Below are positions 59,553 through 64,000 of a stretch of DNA of 64,000 bases, piece by piece. The notes below the pieces were generated by a model that was given only the letters and a program-made list of their open reading frames with translations, was not told the DNA's origin and ran no database searches. The stretch comes from Pseudomonas putida (GTDB lineage Bacteria > Pseudomonadota > Gammaproteobacteria > Pseudomonadales > Pseudomonadaceae). The position numbers were made by a program, and so were the translations under genes. Within the stretch, counting starts at the first letter, position 1. Every line of letters starts with the position of its first letter. Where the stretch lies: positions 3,100,001-3,164,000 of the forward strand of contig NZ_CP039371.1 of NCBI RefSeq assembly GCF_005080685.1, read 5' to 3'.

Positions 59553-60431
59553 TTAGCCCAGCAGTCGTTGCAGGTCGATACGCTCGTTGGCCATGGGTGG
59601 GCACCAGTAGTAGCCGCCGGTCAGCGGTCGGCTAAAGCGGTACAAGGCGTCGATGACGCCGTCTTCCAGGCCGCTCATGCGTCGCAACTGGATCTCGAAC
59701 GCATCGAACGAACGACCCAGGGCGACGAAGGCCAGGCCCGCGCCACGGGTATCGGCCCAGGACACCGAACGGCGCACCATGAACGCCTCGGGGCTGAAGC
59801 TTTCCTGGGCGGTGCGCTTGACGTGGGCGGACTCCGGCGCATGCTCGAGTTCTTCGTTGTCGCTCAGGCGGCGACCGATGATGTCGTCCTGCTCGGGTTG
59901 CGGCAGGGACTTGAAGTAATTGAGGTCGTGCTTCCACAGTTGCACGGCGGCGAAGCTCGAGCCGGCAAGGCCTGCGGCGTCGCCTGCGACGATAGCGGCT
60001 TCGACAGCGTCATCGTCCCGGGGGTTTTCGGTGCCGTCTTCATAGCCGGTAAGGTCATGCCCGCCTCGGTGCAGGAAGCCATCGACATGGTCTACAAGAC
60101 GCAGCGCCGGGCTCAGCAGTTGCTCCAGCGCCTGGGCACGCAGGTACAGATCGCCACGTTCCTCGCCGCGCAGCCACAGCCACAGGGCGTGCTGGGTGCT
60201 GGGGTTCTCCACCACCGCGTCCAGTTGCGGAAACGGCCGGAGCCCTTCGATTTCCCGCCCCAGGGCCTTGGCCAGTGGCGCGCCGATACCCAGGCTCAGG
60301 CTGCGGCCATCGACCTCGGCTTGCAGAGCCTGCAAGGCTGCAGGTAGGCCGTCGAGCGACTCGATGGCGAAGAACAGGTGGCGGGCGTGAACCGGCACCG
60401 GGGTGGCAAGCAGACCTTGCTGGTACGGCAT
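59553..60431 (-). CDS. Dyp-type peroxidase
   Basis: A 292-residue dye-decolourising peroxidase: MPYQQGLLATPVPVHARHLF start, HDLTGYEDGTENPRDDDAVE with the GxxDG motif and catalytic Asp, SFAAVQLWKHDLNYFKSLPQ (haem-binding His region), HVKRTAQESFSPEAFMVRRS and RMSGLEDGVIDALYRFSRPL. Haem enzyme using peroxide, cytosolic (no signal). ATG 60431 fits family length; the frame extends to 60548 but that part is not conserved-like. Confidence 0.92.
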   Translation of the reverse strand: MPYQQGLLATPVPVHARHLFFAIESLDGLPAALQALQAEVDGRSLSLGIGAPLAKALGREIEGLRPFPQLDAVVENPSTQHALWLWLRGEERGDLYLRAQALEQLLSPALRLVDHVDGFLHRGGHDLTGYEDGTENPRDDDAVEAAIVAGDAAGLAGSSFAAVQLWKHDLNYFKSLPQPEQDDIIGRRLSDNEELEHAPESAHVKRTAQESFSPEAFMVRRSVSWADTRGAGLAFVALGRSFDAFEIQLRRMSGLEDGVIDALYRFSRPLTGGYYWCPPMANERIDLQRLLG

Positions 60432-60624
60432 GACAGGCGAATCCTCGGCAAAAGCGAGAATGCTACTGCGCCCAGGCGTCGTTGACCAGTCAAGCCGCCT
60501 TTTGCCGCAAAGCGAGAAAACCCAAGCACGGTAACAAAAGGTTACCAACGCCTGGCCTCAGGCCACCAATACCTGCTCCCGACCGACCTACACTGCTGCA
60601 AACCCTCCGCCCAGAGACCGCCCC

Positions 60625-61512
60625 ATGACTGCCTCGCCGCTGCTCACCGCCTTCCTGCCCCTGGCCTTGGGCATCATCATGCTAGGGCTGGGTTTGTCCC
60701 TGACCCTGGCCGACTTCGCCCGGGTAGTGAAGTACCCCAAGCCGGTGGTCATCGGGCTGGCCTGCCAGATCGTGCTGTTGCCGCTGGTGTGCTTCCTGAT
60801 CGCCAATGGCTTTGGCCTGGAGTCTGCCCTGGCGGTGGGGCTGATGCTGCTCGCCGCTTCGCCAGGGGGCACCACCGCCAACCTGTTCAGCCACCTGGCC
60901 CACGGCGACGTGGCGCTCAACATCACCCTCACGGCAGTCAACTCGCTGATCGCCATCCTCACCATGCCGCTGTTGGTCAACCTTTCGCTGATGTCGTTCA
61001 TGGCTTCGGATCAGGCCATTCCCCTGCAGTTCGCCAAGGTCATGCAGGTGTTCGCCATCGTCCTGCTGCCAGTGGCGCTGGGCATGCTGATCCGACACTG
61101 GGCGCCGCATTTCGCTGCTCGCATGGAAAAACCGATGAAACTGGTGGCCGCGTTGTTCCTGGCGTTCACTATCGTTCTGGCGCTGGCCAAGGATTGGCAG
61201 ACGGTGCTTGAATATGCCCCGGTGGTGGGCCTGGCGGCCCTCTTGTTCAACCTGATCAGCCTGGGAGTCGGCTACTGGGTGCCACGGATGCTGAGCATTC
61301 CCAAACGCCAGGCCATCGCCATCGGCATGGAGATCGGCATCCACAACGGTACGCTGGCGATCGCCCTGGCGCTGAGCCCGTCACTGTTGAACAACGCCAC
61401 CATGGCAGTGCCGGCAGCGCTGTACAGCCTGATCATGTTCTTCACGGCAGCAGGATTCGGCTGGTGGGTCAGCCGGGCGAGCCGCGCCGAAGTGCCGGCG
61501 CGGTCGTTGTAA
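60625..61512 (+). CDS. bile acid:sodium symporter (BASS) family transporter
   Basis: A 295-residue membrane protein with nine to ten helices: LPLALGIIMLGLGLSLTLAD, LMLLAASPGGTTANLFSHLA (the ASPGG crossing motif), NITLTAVNSLIAILTMPLLV and GMEIGIHNGTLAIALALSPS. BASS/SLC10-like carriers move organic acids such as pantothenate or pyruvate with Na+. Substrate unknown. Divergent from the Dyp peroxidase gene. Confidence 0.9.
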   Translation: MTASPLLTAFLPLALGIIMLGLGLSLTLADFARVVKYPKPVVIGLACQIVLLPLVCFLIANGFGLESALAVGLMLLAASPGGTTANLFSHLAHGDVALNITLTAVNSLIAILTMPLLVNLSLMSFMASDQAIPLQFAKVMQVFAIVLLPVALGMLIRHWAPHFAARMEKPMKLVAALFLAFTIVLALAKDWQTVLEYAPVVGLAALLFNLISLGVGYWVPRMLSIPKRQAIAIGMEIGIHNGTLAIALALSPSLLNNATMAVPAALYSLIMFFTAAGFGWWVSRASRAEVPARSL

Positions 61513-61518
61513 CACCGG

Positions 61519-61986
61519 TCAGCCCTGTCCGCGTCGCCTGCGTAACTGGCGCTTGAGCACAGCCAGGGGCGGTGCGTAGAAAAAACCGAACGACACGCTG
61601 CCGGTGCGCCCCTTGATGGCATGATGCAGCCGATGGGCGCGATGCAGCCTTTGCAGGTAGCGGTTCAACGGCCGCGGCTTGCGTGGCCAATGGCGGTGGT
61701 AAAAACCGTCGTGGGCCAACACGTACAGAACGCCATAACCGGCAACGCCTGCGCCAACCCACTGCAACGGGGCATAGCCTGCCTTGCCCAGCGCCACCAG
61801 GGCCGCGGCGATTAGCGCCAGGGCCACCAGGTACAGGTCGTTGGTCTCGAGCACGCCCAGGTGCGGCTCGTGGTGCGAACGGTGCAGCCACCAGCCCCAG
61901 CCATGCATGATGTACTTGTGGGCCAGCGTGCCGACACCTTCCATGGCCACCAGGGTGGCGCACAGTACGGTGAGGTTGAACAGCAT
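61519..61986 (-). CDS. crtZ: CrtZ-like beta-carotene hydroxylase / fatty acid hydroxylase family
   Basis: A 155-residue membrane diiron hydroxylase. The His clusters of CrtZ are present: HKYIMHGWGWWLHRSHHEPH, LAHDGFYHRHWP and HRAHRLHHAIKG. CrtZ puts 3-hydroxyls on beta-carotene rings. No other carotenoid gene is in the window, and pseudomonads of this group are not usually carotenogenic, so the substrate could be another lipid. Convergent with the BASS gene 6 nt away. Confidence 0.85.
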   Translation of the reverse strand: MLFNLTVLCATLVAMEGVGTLAHKYIMHGWGWWLHRSHHEPHLGVLETNDLYLVALALIAAALVALGKAGYAPLQWVGAGVAGYGVLYVLAHDGFYHRHWPRKPRPLNRYLQRLHRAHRLHHAIKGRTGSVSFGFFYAPPLAVLKRQLRRRRGQG

Positions 61987-62110
61987 GTAACGGTCCGGCA
62001 GCGGTTAAGATTGCCGCAAGAGTACCGATTACCCGCACGCAATGCCACGCAGGCGTGATCGTCTGCATGGCTTTGTCGATGAAGGCATTGTCATGTTCGC
62101 GGCCTTGACC

Positions 62111-63697
62111 CTATGCGCCTCCCTGCGGCGGCGCGGCAACCACGCCGGCCAAGCCCTTGGCCACGGTGTAGCCATCACGCCCCTGTCGCTTGGCCTGGTA
62201 CAACGCCTCGTCGGCGGCGGCGATCAGTGCTTCCGGGCTTACCGCCTCCTGGCCTGGCCGACACGCGGCGATGCCAGCGCTGATCGAGACCACGCCCAGC
62301 GCGCTGGCGGCGTGCTCGATGCCCTGGCGCCTGAGCTGTGCCTGGATGTCCTGAACGATCAGTTCCGCGCCGTGGCCATCGGTGTCCGGCAGCAACAAGG
62401 TGAACTCCTCGCCGCCGTAGCGCACGGCCAGGTCCGCCGGGCGCTTGAGCGCCTGCTGCAATAGCTCGGCGACCCGCCGCAGGCATTGGTCCCCCATGGG
62501 GTGGCCGTAGCGATCGTTGTAGAGCTTGAAGTGGTCGAGGTCGAGCATCACCAGGGCTACCGGGTAATCGTGCCGGCGGGCGCGCTTGAGCTCCGCCTCG
62601 AACACCGCATCGAGGCGCCGACGGTTGCCCAGCCGGGTCAGGCTGTCGGTCAGCGCCATGGCCTGCAGCGTCTGGTTGGCCTGGTGCAAGGCGCGTTCGA
62701 TGACGATACGCTCGCGCAACTGACGCAGCACCACCCAGCCGAACACGGCCAGACCCACCAGCAGCAATACCAGCACGGCGATGGTCTTGATTGCATCATG
62801 CCGCCAGGGGGCGATGATCGAGTCACGCGACAGGCCCGCTTCGGCAACCACCGGGTAGCTATTTAGGGCACGGTAGGCATACAGCCGCGTGGTGCCATCG
62901 ATCACCGCGACCGCTTCGACGATGCCCTCGCTGGCATAGGGCAGCTGGTTGCGGAAGATCTCGCTGTCGGCCAGGCTCTCGCCCACCACATCCTCGACGA
63001 ACGGCCGACGTACCAGGACCGTTCCATCCCGCTTGGCCAGCACCAGCGCACCGCTTTCATCGATTTTGAATCCACCGTAGTAGTCGACGAACCACTGCAC
63101 CTTGATGGTGCCCAGCAGTACGCCGGCGAATGTCCCGTCAGGATTGTCCAGGCGCCGGGAAATCGGAATGATCAGGTCACTGCTGGTGCGGCTGCGCACC
63201 ACAGAGCCGATATGGATGTCACGGTCGGTGTGGGTGCGGTGGTAGATGAAATAATCGCGGTCGGCATTGTTGGCGTCGGCCGGTATGTTGGCTTCGTCGC
63301 TGACCAGCCAGCTACCGTCCGCGCCATATACAAACAAGCCATGCAGTTGCGGCATTATCGCCTTTTGTTGGGCTAACAAAGCGTGCAGGCGGGACCGGTC
63401 GAGATGGGCGAGGCCGTCGCCCTCCAAGCGTTCGGTCAGGGCCGCAGTTATCGCATCGACCTGGCGAATGGCATCCTCGGCATGCTGGGCGCTGGCCCTG
63501 GCGAGATTGCTGACCACCCTTTCGGCATCGGTGAACTCCTGGCGGTAGTCACGCCAGATCCGCCAGCCCTCTACCGCCAGGAATGTCAGCAGAACCACGG
63601 CCATGAACGTCAGCACCAGGCGAAACAACGCCACGGCGCGTCCCTCGCCGCTGATCGCCAACGGCACATCGTCATCATCTTTTCTGGCTGCGCACAT
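62111..63697 (-). CDS. membrane diguanylate cyclase with periplasmic sensor domain
   Basis: A 528-residue protein. N-terminal helix (ALFRLVLTFMAVVLLTFLAV) and second helix around 300 (IKTIAVLVLLLVGLAVFGWV) enclose a Cache-like periplasmic domain (DRDYFIYHRTHTDRDIHIGS). The GGDEF domain has ALTDSLTRLGNRRRLD, VMLDLDHFKLYNDRYGHPMG and active site GGEEF at about 428-432, with an RxxD inhibitory site (RPAD) five residues before it. It makes c-di-GMP in response to an external ligand. ATG 63697 chosen; frame extends to 63820. Confidence 0.9.
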   Translation of the reverse strand: MCAARKDDDDVPLAISGEGRAVALFRLVLTFMAVVLLTFLAVEGWRIWRDYRQEFTDAERVVSNLARASAQHAEDAIRQVDAITAALTERLEGDGLAHLDRSRLHALLAQQKAIMPQLHGLFVYGADGSWLVSDEANIPADANNADRDYFIYHRTHTDRDIHIGSVVRSRTSSDLIIPISRRLDNPDGTFAGVLLGTIKVQWFVDYYGGFKIDESGALVLAKRDGTVLVRRPFVEDVVGESLADSEIFRNQLPYASEGIVEAVAVIDGTTRLYAYRALNSYPVVAEAGLSRDSIIAPWRHDAIKTIAVLVLLLVGLAVFGWVVLRQLRERIVIERALHQANQTLQAMALTDSLTRLGNRRRLDAVFEAELKRARRHDYPVALVMLDLDHFKLYNDRYGHPMGDQCLRRVAELLQQALKRPADLAVRYGGEEFTLLLPDTDGHGAELIVQDIQAQLRRQGIEHAASALGVVSISAGIAACRPGQEAVSPEALIAAADEALYQAKRQGRDGYTVAKGLAGVVAAPPQGGA

Positions 63698-63755
63698 GCG
63701 AATGTCAAATCCCTTGCCAGCGAGCGTTTTCCGCCTGTGACTATAGTCCAGCCAG

Positions 63756-64000
63756 TCAGTGTCGTTTTCGTGTGCCCAGTTCGATCCACACCGGTGCATG
63801 GTCACTGGCCTTGTGTTCATTACGCACCCAGGCGTCCACGCCCCCGGCCTTCAGGTAGGCGGCCAGCGTTGGGTTGAGGAGCAGGTGGTCGATGCGCAAT
63901 CCGGCGTTACGCGCCCAGTGATTGCGAAAGTAGTCCCAGAAGGTATACACCTGCGCCTCCGGGTGCAGGTGGCGGATGGCATCGGTCCAACCCTGCTCCA
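63756..64000 (-). CDS. xthA: exodeoxyribonuclease III, C-terminal part (runs off window)
   Basis: The last 81 codons of an EEP-family nuclease: EQGWTDAIRHLHPEA, then YTFWDYFRNHWARNAGLRID, HLLLNPTLAAYLKAG and NEHKASDHAPVWIELG with the catalytic Asp-His. This is the C-terminus of exonuclease III (apurinic endonuclease). The frame continues past base 64000. It lies upstream of the diguanylate cyclase on the same strand. Confidence 0.9.
   Translation of the reverse strand, partial: EQGWTDAIRHLHPEAQVYTFWDYFRNHWARNAGLRIDHLLLNPTLAAYLKAGGVDAWVRNEHKASDHAPVWIELGTRKRH

Noticed and set aside
1..64000. CRISPR arrays, tRNA or rRNA genes, prophage or insertion sequences
   Set aside because: No evenly spaced repeat-spacer pattern, no tRNA cloverleaf, no transposase or integrase was recognised by eye; the only dispersed repeats are REPs.

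Overview
The window looks like a chromosomal segment of a fluorescent pseudomonad, most likely the Pseudomonas putida group. The basis is high GC, 35-bp REP sequences with a GCGGGTAAACCCGC core, DUF3077 small proteins, LigD of the PE-ligase-polymerase order with Ku, KGG-repeat stress proteins, a Pseudomonas-type metallothionein and dense LysR/CoA-metabolism clusters. No tRNA, rRNA, CRISPR array, prophage or insertion sequence was seen.

Region 1 (1-8400): end of an NCS2-like permease; a feoA-feoB operon with a small Cys-rich membrane protein and a possible Fur site; an OBAP-type lipoprotein; a strongly structured leader (5161-5358) followed by three small proteins separated by REPs; a nitroreductase; and a methyltransferase in an AT-richer pocket.

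Region 2 (8400-27900): acyl-CoA catabolism in two LysR-controlled blocks. Block A is MaoC, two-part acyl-CoA dehydrogenase, MHS transporter and CaiB CoA-transferase. Block B is an MHS transporter, LysR, acyl-CoA dehydrogenase, CoA-transferase, EtfBA, an HTD2/Ich-like hydratase, a CitE-like lyase and a TetR regulator. Block B reads as a complete route: activate a dicarboxylic acid to its CoA thioester, dehydrogenate through ETF, hydrate, then cleave. This resembles itaconate/methylsuccinate-type C5 pathways. A 20-nt LysR-type site occurs twice in the block B intergenic region and again upstream of the MFS transporter at 26630-27805.

Region 3 (28000-37700): hldD, a tiny secreted Ser/Asp/Gly-rich protein, LysR with a divergent two-gene DMT transporter, a terminator, a long REP inverted repeat, a remnant of a zinc alcohol dehydrogenase, a KGG protein, a 1380-residue CheB-CheR-PAS-kinase-receiver protein and a solitary ClpP-like protease.

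Region 4 (37700-57200): a stress and DNA-repair island. It holds a DUF72 gene, a ybhP-clsB-ybhN-like phospholipid operon (clsB frameshifted), metallothionein, ligD translationally coupled to a cassette of acyl-CoA dehydrogenase-like protein, PIG-L deacetylase, NodS-like methyltransferase and GT2 glycosyltransferase, then ku, a YghA-like SDR, a nucleosidase, and an operon of haem-oxygenase-like diiron enzyme, methyltransferase and YbdK-type ligase, with a second YbdK paralogue nearby. The two coupled cassettes are the best candidates for undescribed small-molecule or glycan pathways.

Region 5 (57200-64000): an ATP/ADP-translocase-like transporter, a Tat-exported aldo/keto reductase, a Dyp peroxidase, a BASS transporter, an orphan CrtZ-like hydroxylase, a membrane diguanylate cyclase and the C-terminal end of exonuclease III.

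Three genes (LysR at 9199, MHS transporter at 13804, clsB at 39991) show apparent single-base shifts in short C or G runs. These could be real decay or assembly errors.
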